Position numbers and translations under genes: made by a program. DNA of 64,000 nt from Sabethes cyaneus. Lineage: Eukaryota > Arthropoda > Insecta > Diptera > Culicidae. The notes beneath the pieces were generated by a model. The model saw nothing but the letters and a program-made list of their open reading frames with translations, was not told the origin of the DNA and searched no databases. This document shows, piece by piece, positions 43,840 to 54,899 of the stretch; the stretch's first letter is position 1; every line of letters starts with the position of its first letter. The stretch is taken from assembly GCF_943734655.1 (NCBI RefSeq), contig NC_071355.1, positions 57,845,449-57,909,448 on the forward strand, given 5' to 3'.

Positions 43840-44917
43840 TGTAAGATGCTGGTTTAGCCTCAGCCGCGAGCGTTGCTGAGACTCCCTGAAACAAGCCTCA
43901 GGGTCGGCACGCTTATCCTGGGGTTTTCGCGGGAAAGCAAGGAAATACCTGATATAGTCGATGGAAAACTCACGATTTACCTTTTCACAAATTTATTCAC
44001 ACTTTCTGGACTTTTACCTTCTATCTTTGATCTTTGTACCACCCACTTTCTTAATCTATCTAACCTTTTATATTTCTTCGGCGGGGCCCCTCTTCTTCAG
44101 CATACACACACACAGCCTGCACCACCTTTCGTCCTCTTCGGTTACCACCAATCGCTGCTGCACGTGATCGCCGCTTCCGGCCTGGATGCACGTCGAAACT
44201 GTTAACCAGCGGTCCTTGCCGCTTCTTCTGCGTCGGATGAAGGACTCACTCGGGCTTTGCCGATCCGCCAAAGGAGTCTGGCTCAACGGATGATCGTTCT
44301 GGGTTTTAAAACAAACACTGCGGGGTTCTGTGGAATTTTAAACACATCGGGGGCGTTAGTTTACTGGCGAGGGCGTCAGATTGAGAAAACGGCGTTGGGT
44401 AGGGATTACCTGTGATCCCAAAGTCACATTCACTGCTATTGTACCACAGCACTTTCAATAGTATATTCAATTTTCAGCTAGGTCACTATCTAATCGACCG
44501 TTCAGTTAGAGGTCCTCTTTAGAAATGCTTTTTTAGATTTGAATATTGCTCCATAAATAAGCAGTTTGTGACCGGTCATTGCCCTACGCCAGCGGCCAAT
44601 GCCCTCGCCAAGTACATAGACAAACCTTCCACCCGATTGTTTACATCTCTTAATCTGACACGAGTCCTGTCATCCGCGCGGCCCCCAAATTAGTCTGCTT
44701 TCCTCTGGTGGTGGGATATGGTAGGTGGCAGGCTGCGTACTTAGGGTTGATTGGTTAATTGCTAGCTCTTATGTGGGTGGTATTGGGTGGTACATTGAGA
44801 AAAACCATTTACTATGAACAAACATTTCCAGCTTTTACATTTTACAATAAATAACATTTAACCGAATTATACAATAAATCTCAGAAACCTTCTAAGCGGA
44901 GGCTACCAACGCTTACA
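43840..44917 (-). repeat. Outer 5' LTR of the gypsy element
   Basis: 1078 bp, followed on its outer side by the AATG target duplication. Confidence 0.96.
44063..44076 (-). promoter_or_regulatory. TATA box of the outer 5' LTR
   Basis: GAAATATAAAAGGT on the minus strand, a good RNA polymerase II TATA element, in the position to start genomic RNA of the element. Identical copies lie in the other two LTRs. Confidence 0.55.
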
Positions 44918-44921
44918 AATG

Positions 44922-46690
44922 AAAGAAGAAATCTATCTGGATTATTGGCAACGACCTTTAGGATGAAAACACGGACACGAATCGGAACATGGAATATACT
45001 GACCCTTGCCCAGTAGGGCAAGCTGGCTCAACTTGCAAGCGAAGCTGGCCGGTTGAAAAAGAGAAGTTGGATTCCTACTGAGCCGAGGAGAGCCTGCGGC
45101 CCTGATGAAGTGGGAACCGATAAATGAGCGAATAATCGTTGCCAGATTCAGTACACGTTAGAAACCTTACAGCAATGCAGTGCTATGCGCCAACGGATGC
45201 TGCCGGCCTGCAGGAGAAAGAGTGATTTTACAGCCAGCTGAACAGCGTGGTTGAGAAAATCCCGAAGGGGGACATCCAAATCCACTTGGGCGACTTCAAC
45301 GCAAAGATTGGCTCAAACAACACGGACCATGAACGCATCATGGGATGCCATAGCCTAGGAGAGATGAGCGAAAACGGGGAGCTGTTTACAGAATTCTGTG
45401 GTAATAACGACATGATCATTGGTGGATCGCTCTTTCACCATAGACCAGTACATAAAGGCACGTGAGTTTCCCGTGACAGTCGAACAGAAAACCAAATCGA
45501 CCACATCTGCATCAGAAGAAAATGGCGAAGGAGGGTTCTTGATGTACGCAACACACGCAGCGCTGATATCGCATCCGACCATCATCTTGTTGTTGCAGAA
45601 ATACGTTTGCGTGTCGCACGTGTTCAACGACGGGAGGAGAAAGTTGGGTGCCACTATGACGTCCGCCGATTGGAGAATCCTGAGGTGAAAAGGGCCTTTG
45701 TCGAACAACTTGAATCACTTGCCTCGGAGTTGCTACCTGGTGGAACCGTCGAAAAGCAATGGACCGCCGTCAAGAACGCCTTCATCACGACCCTGATGAA
45801 ACCCTCGGCAAAGCGCGCAGTGGGCGAGAGTGGATCTCGGATGAAAGAGGAAGATCGACGAGCGGAGAGAGGCCAAAGCCGGCATTGAGCGAGCGCGAAC
45901 CATATGCCTAAGACAGCTGTCCGTCAACGATGCGCCGAACTGGAGGGGGCTGTCACCGCCGTTTATTTTTACTTGTTCGGCTAGGCCGTTTCCGTTTGTT
46001 GTACGATATTTCTTGTCGCCTTTGTCCCATCTTTGTCAACCCAGATGATGCATCAGCTTTTCAGCAATATATGGGAAACCGCAACTTTTCCGGTGGACTG
46101 AATGCAGGGCATATTGGTTAAAGTCCCTATGAAAGGAGACCTAACTGAATGCGGTAACGGGCGTGGCATCACGTTGCTCTGTATTACTGTCAAAGTCATC
46201 TGTAAGGCAATACTCAACCTGACCCAGGAGAAGATCGACGCTACTCTTCTTCTCACAGTCAATGTAGCAAAAACTAAGTCTATGGTAGTGAACACTGACA
46301 ATTCCACCAACTTCACAGTAGCGGGACAACAAGTTGAGCAGGTAGATGCCTTTCAATATGTTGGTAGTCAAGCAACGCCCGATGGTGGTACCAAGACTGA
46401 TATAGCCACACGGATCAGGAAGGCCAGGGGTGCCTTTGCAGGTCTGCGAAATAGTTGGCGCTCAAACCAGATCACGCTACGTACGAAAACCCGAATCTTT
46501 AATTCAAACGTTAAATCCGTACTGCTGTATGCCTGCGAAACGTGGTGCGTCTCAAGGGAGACAACGCAAAAACTGCAGATATTTATTAATCGATGCCTGC
46601 GATATAGCATTCGTGTCTGGTGGCCTGACAACTGGATATTCAATGAGGAACTCCATCGTAACTCCATCGGTGTCATCAACGGCCGATAGC
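44922..46690 (+). pseudogene. Truncated non-LTR retrotransposon (second LINE family)
   Basis: The endonuclease region starts TRTRIGTWNILTLAQ, with QCYAPTDAAG, IPKGDIQIHLGDFNAKIGS, HHRPVHKGTWVSRDSRTENQ-type sequence across a frameshift, IDHICIS and SDHHLVV. A large deletion removes most of the reverse transcriptase. The C-terminal part resumes near 46255 (NVAKTKSMVVNTDNSTNFTV, FQYVGSQATPDGGTKTDIAT, NSNVKSVLLYACETW). It differs from the RTE copies at 18-23 kb and resembles RTE-X or related LINEs. The gypsy element sits directly 5' of it, inside the same LINE. Confidence 0.85.
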
Positions 46691-47832
46691 CACAGCAATT
46701 CGTGCTGGTCTGGTTCGTTCAAAACCAGACAACACTGCAGGCTACAAGAATTTAGCCATAAACCATCAACACTTTGTAAGCAACAAACAAATTATAACTC
46801 AGAAAAAAATTCCACGTCAAGTGTCCTAGTTCCATGTAATCGACCTTCTCGGATTTGAACCAAATTTTGTCAGATTGTTCGTTTCAGGTCAGCAAGAAAA
46901 AATATGTACTTAGTTTGGTGCCGATTGGACGTCCCCTCGATTAATGGGAGTACCTCCATTTTTAAAGAAAATATACGTTTTCGACAAATTCTCTTATTTT
47001 CTTTTGCTTGTAACTCTGGAAATACTAGGTAAATTTGCATTTTTCTCTCAATGAGTACAATTTGATTTCAAAAATTCCAACTCCATCCTCAGATTTTTTT
47101 ATATAAGAATCACTCAAAACCACGAGGTGTTCTTTGCCGATTCAGAGTTATAGCGATTTGCAGAAAGAAACCAGCGATTTTTTTTTATAAATAATAAATA
47201 GTAAACTTACATTTTCTTGAAGCACTAAGTTTCTGTGCAATGTAAAAACATTTTGTGTTATCGCGTAAGCTTGTATACCGCATATGATAAAGTTTTTTCT
47301 TAACAGTGTTGCCAACTTTTTAGTTGTTTGTATAATTGTTAACGCTAGTAAATGGAATATAAGTTTAAAATGGTGTTAAATATTCTAATATTTGACCGCA
47401 AGATTATAAAACGTTTATCAGCTCGCTAATAGCCTCTAGATTTTTCCCCCTTTGTTTGCTGCTATGATACTAATATAGGTTTAACTAGTGTAGGTAATAA
47501 TGAGAAAAACTGAAAATTTGACAACATTGTTAAGAAACCCCTTATTATTTACTGTATACATGCTTCCATAGTAGCGCACAGTGCTTTTACAATGCATAGA
47601 GACTCACTGCTTCAATGAAATGTAATATTACTATTGATTATTTATGAAAAATTACTGGTTTCTTTTTTCAAATCGCAATAACTCTGAATCGGCAAAGAAC
47701 ATCATGCGAATATAGTTTTAATATCGAATTTAAAAATATTTGGCAGCACTGCACCTCAAAATTATTATTCTTTTTGGATTCCTTGGGCTATTTTCTGGCA
47801 ATCATGATAAAATTGTCTGTATAAACCTAGTA

Positions 47833-49332
47833 CAGTGGTATACCGATTATATCTACATCTTATTTAATCTACTCCCTGTTTTAGGTACCCCCAATTTTGT
47901 CTATTATTTGCTTCCATATTTGTCTACCTTTTTTACATTGTCGTTTCAACCATGCGGCATCAAAATTTAGAAGGTTTCATCAATTTATTCATAACAGAGA
48001 AAATTTCTTTGTATTTTATAATTAGCTACATGGCAATTGTGGTATGTAAATTTACACAGAATGGTATCAAATACGTGAATTAACATTCATTTATTTTGTA
48101 ACACCATATGAGTTTAACATTTCATAATGATCCTTTTACAGATTTTTCTGTGTCGTAACGCCAACGGGCACACCCTCTTTCTGCAGTTCCTAGTTTATCA
48201 ACCTTTATTTCCTTAAAAATTCATAACTTTCGAACCACTGAACCGATTTTGATAGTTTTATTACCAATTAAATGGTATTTCATGGAGCTTTTTAGAAAAA
48301 ACATGCAACGGAAGTTCAAAATTTTTTATGATTGTAAAAACATTTTAAAATATTCGTTTTATTATGTTTTAATTGAAAGCTAGTTGTTTACAGAAGAACC
48401 CAAAAACAGACATGCAACATTTCGGCACAAACTTTTCAAAAGGGCCAATCTGCAAAATGTAAACAAACCGAGTGAGGGTTTCTTTCCCTATGCTACTCCA
48501 GCAGAAAATAACTCTCACTCAGTTTGTTTACATTTTGCAGATTGGCCCTTTTGAAAAGTTGGTGCCGATTTTTAGTTTTTGGGATATTTTTTTAAAGAAA
48601 TTGCAAAATTGCAATGGATTCGCATGGTGTTTTATTTCTGCCTGCGATGACGAACCAGAGGCGCATTTCTTTGACAAAAATACCCTTTTTATTCAAGTAA
48701 AAACAAAAATTATGCGTCTCCATTGTATTATCGCCACATTATAAAAACTGGGTGACTCCTTGGTCTACACACTATGAAAACACGAAAGGCGACTGTTTTC
48801 AATACTTTTAAGATCATAAAAAATGTTGTGCTTCAGACCAATTTTTTTCCCTGAAAAGCTCATTAAAATACTTTCCATTTAGTATTAAAATCATTTAAAT
48901 CGGTTTAGTGGTTCAAAAGTTATGAATTTGTACAGAAAGAAAGATGGACAAAAATGGTAATTTTTGGGACCATCCTGACTTAGAAAGAAGAACCCCAAGT
49001 GCCAAGTGAAAATACGAGTCTTAAATTTACTGCAAAGGAACAACTACACAAAATTTAAATCAAATCGGGGCAATTTTAAATTTCGATATGCCTTCTTCAA
49101 TAAAATTACTGAATTGATATGATTATGGCTAATGGCTGATTGGAATAAAATAAGTCCTATGCGTAAAATTACACTGAAATAATATATAATTGAAGAAAAT
49201 GATCAAAATCAAGAATATTTCTTGTTCATTTAAATTATTTTAGAGCAATTTATTTTTTTCCCAAATTTGTCTATTTTCCAAACATATCTACCATAATTTT
49301 TCGGAGAGGTAGATATAATCGGTAAACCACTG
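47833..49332. mobile_element. Pogo/Tigger-like nonautonomous element, TA flanked
   Basis: It starts CAGTGGTATACCGATTATAT and ends with the inverse of CAGTGGTTTACCGATTATAT, with TA on both sides (47831-47832 and 49333-49334), as in pogo/Tigger elements. Further inside, 48216-48300 pairs with 48843-48930. There is no transposase. It inserted into the foldback element. Confidence 0.75.
48422..48568. repeat. Hairpin with 55-bp arms
   Basis: Arms 48422-48476 and 48514-48568 are nearly perfect inverse complements (TCGGCAC-AAACTTTTCAAAA pairs with TTTTGAAAAGTTGGTGCCGA). Its axis is off-centre in the host element, so it is probably a further nested insertion. Confidence 0.8.
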
Positions 49333-49601
49333 TATTTCCAGAGTTACAAGCAAAAGAAAATAAGAAAATTTGTAGAAAACGCGCCTTTTCATTAAAAATG
49401 GAGGTAATCCAATTAATCAAGGGGTCGTCCAATCGGCACTGTACTTAGGATTTTTTCTTGCTGACTTGAAACGAACAATCTGGTAAAATTTGGTTCAAAT
49501 CAGAGAAGGTCGATTACAAATTTGTACTTTTTCTCGAAAAGTACAAATTTGTACTTTTTTGTACTTGACGTGGAATGGTTCAAATACATGTTATAGAAGC
49601 C

Positions 49602-49629
49602 CTGATGAAGATCCAAGTCCGGATCGAAA
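49602..49629 (+). ncRNA. Hammerhead-like core motif (candidate)
   Basis: CTGATGA is followed by A, a 5-bp stem (GATCC/GGATC) with loop AAGTCC, then GAAAC. This is the order of the hammerhead ribozyme core (CUGAUGA - stem II - GAAA). One extra A between CUGAUGA and stem II departs from the consensus, and I cannot find a good stem I. Such motifs are known from Penelope-like retroelements, so this may be a remnant of one. Confidence 0.3.
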
Positions 49630-49630
49630 C

Positions 49631-50940
49631 GTTGGCATAAAAAGGAAAATACGCATAGCGTCTACTTTAATGACTGAACGGCCAAAATCCCAATTATCCG
49701 ATACATATACATCAGTCGAAAAATACCACATAAGTTATAATGTTAAAGTAATAAGAACTTTTGCACGATGATACTAATGTTATATTGGTTCCAAAATGTC
49801 CAGCAAGCTGGTCTGAACCCATTTTCCATATCGTTGGCAAACAAGTTCATATGTATCTTTAAATTCCTAAATCGATAATGATTTAGAGACAGTCTAAACC
49901 GTTAGAAGCGTAATTATTAAAAAAGCGTTCACACGGAAATAAACTTTTAATTCGATTGATTACTCTTCAAGCATGAGCAAAACTGTCGCGACATCTGACA
50001 TGCTTTATTGAAATGAAGTTTTTGCACTTTTAAGTTAGTTATAGCAATTCTATTATAATAAATTCAATCAGGCTTATAAAAATAAAATTACATTAATTAT
50101 ATTTTTATCACCTAACCCAGAAACACCCTACTTTACGGTACAAACTTTAAAATACGGAAATGTGAAATGTCCGTAATGTATGCATTGCGACCCACATCAT
50201 TTCGGGCACGAACTGACTTTCATCCCCTTTCGAATTCGGCAACCCGATAAACAAATGCGGCAAAGTATCACAAGTGACAAAGGTCACACTGGTCATAAAG
50301 TTTGGCTACGATGGCCCTTTAACCGAAAGTGGATGATCCCCCCACAACTGAGTACCATTTCGATGTACGTGCGTGAGGTATCTATCAAAAAGTCATAATC
50401 CGGACGCTTGCTTCCGTTGGTTCATTTTTTTGAATTAATTCTGTCTATCCCTTGAGTTAGTGGTTTTTTTGTCTACATTTTAGCTGTCACCGTAGTCCCA
50501 TCCTTCACGTCGCGTTGGCGTGTTGTGTAATGGGAAGCATCCATCATTCCTCCAGTCTATCTATGCACAATTTCACTGCCAACCTTCGTCAGATGAATAA
50601 ATTTTGGGGTTATTTTTCATCTCACTTATTCGTGGCAGTGACTTTCAGCTCTTTTTTTGCCCGCTGTCGGCTGAACTTAGTGACACCGCTAAGTCTCTGT
50701 CAAATTATGGTTGTTGTTAATATTAATTAGTTGTCCTCCGAAAAGGCGCTAAACGAAATTACGAAAGGATGAGACCGCAGGAAAGGCTAGATGGCTAGTG
50801 AGATTAAAATACCACCGGCTGTCTCATATCGCGAAGGTCTTTGAACTGGTGTGGTCAGGGGGGGAGGCGGGGTTTCGATTGATGAAGGGGTTGCGGCTTG
50901 GACCGTGGCTTGGGTTAGGAGGGATGTGAAAGCCGCTCGC
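49631..50940 (-). other. Intron next to the 50.9-kb exon, no gene seen
   Basis: AT-rich sequence with no repeat ends or coding frame I can support. Confidence 0.5.
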
Positions 50941-50946
50941 ACTTAC

Positions 50947-51212
50947 CGTTGACCGGAGCTTTTGCTGCCAGCGGAAGACACTTGATTGCTCGAGTCGTCC
51001 TCGTCATCGCGGGAAGTGGCGATCGAAGCGGTCGCGGTGTTGGTCCCTGGCGAAAGCAGCGTTGGGCTGAGCAGTGTGGAAGGATTCTCGGTGACCGCTC
51101 CCGCGGTGGTACCGCTGATGCTGGCGATGGTCGTACTGCACGGAGCATGGCTGCTGGTGGAAATCGTCGAACATGTTGATATTATGGCCGAGTTCGGGTT
51201 GGCCGGGTCCAT
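50947..51212 (-). CDS. Probable N-terminal exon of the CNG channel gene
   Basis: The exon is open for 88 codons plus two bases and is Ser/Thr/Pro-rich, so probably disordered (starts MDPANPNSAIIST, ends SSAGSKSSGQ). A pyrimidine-rich acceptor ending CCCCAG sits directly before an ATG, and the exon ends at a consensus GTAAGT donor. The ATG may be the true start with an upstream untranslated exon, or this may be an internal coding exon. The last two bases (CG) are completed by the first base (C) of the exon starting at 30711, giving Arg, so the two exons fit over a 20.2-kb intron. Assignment to the channel gene rests on strand, order and composition, not on a recognisable domain. Confidence 0.6.
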
Positions 51213-52510
51213 CTGGGGAGCAAAGCAGAAACATTCGAAAAGGTTAAAGAACTTTTGTGTTGTAACAGTGAATTACTTAAAAAGAAATATTAATTTATAA
51301 ACATTTGCATAGAAATATTATTATTAATACATTTTTTAATTAACGAGATTTATGAATATTCAGCCTTATTTTAGAATGCCTAAGATAACCGTAAGCCCCG
51401 TACGGGCTGCACCCTTTTTAACGCAGAGGAAAATTTAACCAGGTTTGAATAAAAATGTCCCTGCATTTTTCCCGTTCAATGCGTCATCCAATGGCGATAG
51501 GAAACCCACCAAATATTTGCGCGTGCCCACACCATCCATCCGCCAGAGTGGAATTTAGCACCAGTCGATGGTTGCAGCTGGATAAACGTTGCATGCAGTG
51601 GAGAGCAAAACCATGGAAAGAATTTCAAGGAATGTCCGTAGCTCAACCCGTAGTTATTTTGATAATGATCTTTAACTGCTTTTGGGGTTGCGCAACGAAT
51701 GGCAGAGAACAACGAATTGAATTTATTGCTTGTTAAATGAAAACGTTTGTGAAATAGCAATTTTAAAATATATGGTCTCTATCTACATAAATTATTTCCG
51801 CTCTCTTGTTACTACGTGTTTAAAATATATTTCGAAACGTTGCAGGTAAGACATATGTTTTGTGGAAAGCGGTTTTTAAGAACTTCTCTATTTACGAAGA
51901 ATTGTTGAAGCAAGTATGCAACTGAACAATATATGTAATTTTATACTAAATCATCTGTAAATAAATTTATAATGTACTATAGGGCCAATTTTTCATTCTG
52001 ACATGCCATCTAATGTTCATTCATTCATAAATAATCTAGATTCTTTATGTTTCGATGATACATGCTAAAATTGGAGCATAAAGTATGAAAAGAGTACAGC
52101 AGTACCCGCGGTTGATCAATTGAGGGTTAACTTCGAAACCAAAATGGAAGAGCTGACCTATTTCTACGCTCTAAGTTTATTTTTTGGCGTTTTCTCGCAA
52201 ACGTAGAGTTCATAAAAAAGTGAAACACGTAATGATTGATGACTTTGATCAAAACAGTTCAGGAAGCATGTAAGAAAATGACATATGAATAGAAGTGATA
52301 ATATAGTTTTTGAATTATCTACATAGAGCTAGCATAGGCAAATCAGTTAGGCATTTCCCGAAAAAAATGTTAATAAAAACGTCAGTCTGGCACGTAGGTA
52401 CATAGCATAACAGCTTGATACCTTGAGAAAGCAAGAAAAGCACGTCTGCTTGAACTGAATGAGTAACTAAAGGGTATCCACGGTAAAATTGCAACACACT
52501 CAAATTGTTC
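51213..52510. other. Sequence upstream of the 51.2-kb exon
   Basis: It begins with the pyrimidine tract of the acceptor at 51213, so at least one more exon of the gene lies further right. I see no promoter or coding exon here. Confidence 0.5.
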
Positions 52511-52555
52511 TAACTTTTGAACTGTTGGGTAAAATTAATTCAAATTTTGCTTGCA

Positions 52556-52995
52556 GATAGTTCAAATTACATTGTGCTATCGGTAAAAAGTAGAGAACCC
52601 TACGGGAACCAGTATTTCACTGCAAAGAATAAGTTTGATGTTCCAGGGAACCTCCGGGAACAGAAAATGTTGAAGTTTGCTAAGAAATTCTTTGGAAAGT
52701 TCATGTGGAAAGCGAAGTACACCGTTCGTGACCACCGATACCATGAATGAACAGGTGTATTTGAAAGAGTATCTCCAAAAGCGATTTCATCCTCAGTCTC
52801 ACAACTGTCCTACGATCTTTTGACCGGATTTGACTTCATGCTATTAGGCAAAGGACGTGCTGGAGTGGCATAAGACAAACAACGTCAATTTCGTGCCGAA
52901 AGATCTTAATCCCTAAATACACCGGAGCTGCGGGCAATCAAGAAAAACCGGGCTATTATGTAGCACAATCTTCTGAAACATCCTAAAGTACTGAA
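52556..52995 (+). pseudogene. DD37E-type mariner (ITm) transposase remnant
   Basis: The frame reads NQYFTAKNKFDVPGNLREQK and MLKFAKKFFGKFMWKAKYTV, and after frameshifts DVLEWHKTNNVNFVPKDLNP and TPELRAIKKNRAIM-stop-HNLLKHPKVLKT. The order and words match the C-terminal half of mosquito DD37E transposases as I recall them (FAKKF..., DVLEWYE..., VNFVPKDMNPPN, CPELRPIE, LLKHPKV). Several stops and a frameshift make it dead. No inverted repeats were found around it. Confidence 0.7.
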
Positions 52996-53439
52996 AACAG
53001 TTTGATCTAGTTTTTAAATTTTGGCGTAATTTGAGGTGTCACATGATAAGTTTTTGTTTATGTTCGATACTGGCCATTTCCCACAGCGATAACTTGATCC
53101 TGAACTTTTCCGGTTGGTCCCAATACAGCGTAAAACTCCGAAAATGGTCGTCAATTGGTATATGTTACTTAGTAAAAAAAATCAATACCGGCTGTGATTT
53201 ACGTTCATTTTGGAAGTGACATTGTAGTTTTTTATTTACTTTATATGTGCAATCTGCCCTTTAAAACTTCAAAAGGGCGTAAATCAAAAATTCGTCGAAC
53301 GATTTTTTTTTAATTAGCTCAGAGGTGAACACTGTGTCTTCACTATATCAGCATATGTGTATACTCGATACAGCTCGTGGTTCATGCGTCTGCGTCACAC
53401 TCAATTTTCCAGTTTGCCATCAAGTATAGATCACAGAAT

Positions 53440-54570
53440 TTTACGCTCAAAAACCCAACTACTCGACGATCTGCTTCATTGGGTTTCCATGATTCATGTC
53501 CGTACTGGGCCAGCGGAGGATTAGTGTTCTGTAGAGCGCCAGTGCGTGTGTAAATTTGCAAACTACGGGACCAAAACTAGCAATGTAACCCATAGAAAGC
53601 CTGATTCGCGGTTGCGATTCGTCGTTTTACTTCGCGGCTTACATCGTGGTCTCATGTCACGAGCTTACCAAGATATATGCGTTCCTCCAATACTTCATAT
53701 CGTTTCCAATACAGCTCCACTTCGGCATCAACACCATTTGGACTCCCACGTTCTCTGTCAGCAACCATGTATTTTGTTTTGGTGGTGTCACTGGTGTGAT
53801 GGTAAGTTCCAATCTCGCTGCTTCCCGTGTAAAAGGTCTACAGGACACTTCCACTACTCTATGGTTAATTCCGATAAAATGGATGACATTATCTGCCACA
53901 GCTCATTTCGTTTGACTGAAACATACGCCGCCTTAAAGTCCACAAACAGATGATGAGTCTACGAGTTGTACTCCCGGAGCTTGTCTAGTAACTGACACAG
54001 AGTAAACATCTGATCCAGCGAGGAGCGACCCTCACGAAAAACAGCTTGGTACACGCCGACGAAGGACTCCGCTAACGGTCTCAGCTTACAAAACAGAATA
54101 CGGGATAGCACTTTATAGTATTGAGCAATGTAATGCCTCTATAGTTTTTACACCCGAGTCGATGTCCTTTTATGAAAATTGGGCAAATGAACCCATCCAA
54201 CCATTAGTCCGGCATTTGATCTTCCTTCCAGATCCTGACAATGATCGGGTGGATTGTTTCGTACAGTTGCACGCTCTCCGCTTTTAGAAGTTTGACCGGG
54301 ATATCGTCCTTCCCAGCAGCATTACCGATTTTCAACCCACTGATTGCCTTCTTAACCTCCTCCTGTATTGGTAACTCCACAGCTTGGCCAACGCTCACAA
54401 TTCTTATCCTGTACCTGCTGATTAGCTTGTTTACATCTTCATTCAACAGCGTCTAGAAGTGTACTTTCTGCCTGATTGCTACCGCCGTTTAGTCAGTAAG
54501 CAGGTAGCCTGCACTATCGTTGCACATCACAGGCACGGCAACATTCCTGCAGCTCACCGTTTGAAAAAAC
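53440..54570 (-). pseudogene. RTE-like LINE reverse transcriptase fragment
   Basis: On the minus strand, IQEEVKKAISGLKIGNAAGK then DDIPVKLLKAES open the palm region, KNYRGITLLNT and HHLFVDFKAAYVSV follow, then a deletion, then MADNVIHFIGINHRVVE (catalytic FADD decayed to MADN), and REVKRRIATANQAFYGL with AQYGHESW. Stops and frameshifts abound. It is a family distinct from the 18-kb RTE. Confidence 0.82.
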
Positions 54571-54690
54571 TTCGTGAGTCGTCGTTGGCGGATCTCTCCT
54601 CTGCACCGGTAAGCACGTGCTCTTCATAATCTCTGGTGCTCTGGCATTCGGCATCGGATCTGCTGTTACGCTATCTTCCACGCGTCGTGC

Positions 54691-54724
54691 CTACCACCAC
54701 CACCACCACCACCACCACCACCAC
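54691..54724 (+). repeat. (CCA)n microsatellite
   Basis: About ten CCA/CAC triplets, inside the edge of sequence next to the LINE fragment. Confidence 0.9.
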
Positions 54725-54899
54725 AGTTGTTTCAATGGCCCATGGAGGTTCCTTCACAGCTCACTTACATCTTTTTCCCTTCCTTACTGTTATTCTTCGA
54801 TTCGTTGATCAAGCTTTTTGGCGTATTCCGCAGCCACGCCATCTGTCGTAAACCATTCCCAAGCAACCAAAAGTTCGAATTTACCTTAAAAAACCCGAT

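Larger units (their letters stand above)
34542..44917 (-). mobile_element. Ty3/gypsy LTR retrotransposon with three LTRs
   Basis: The element is read on the minus strand: LTR 44917-43840, a 24-bp spacer, LTR 43815-42738, primer-binding site, gag, protease-reverse transcriptase, RNase H-integrase, polypurine tract, LTR 35619-34542. Each LTR is 1078 bp with TG...CA ends and they look identical. A 4-bp target duplication AATG flanks the whole (34538-34541 and 44918-44921), so the tandem LTR was either integrated as a unit or arose afterwards. No envelope gene is seen. Apart from one pol frameshift it looks young. Confidence 0.96.
46810..49575. mobile_element. Foldback palindromic element split by a pogo-like insertion
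   Basis: Outer arms 46810-47025 and 49335-49575 are inverse complements (TTCCACGTCAAG... and ...CTTGACGTGGAA). Once the 1.5-kb insertion at 47833-49332 is set aside, the inner parts 47131-47215 and 47627-47706 also pair (both strands share GTTCTTTGCCGATTCAGAG), with the axis near 47.42 kb. The original element was thus about 1.26 kb and palindromic along almost its full length. There is no coding capacity. Confidence 0.75.

Noticed and set aside
51455..51760. Overlapping frames on both strands near 51.5 kb as upstream exons
   Set aside because: No splice signals in register and no resemblance to channel N-termini.
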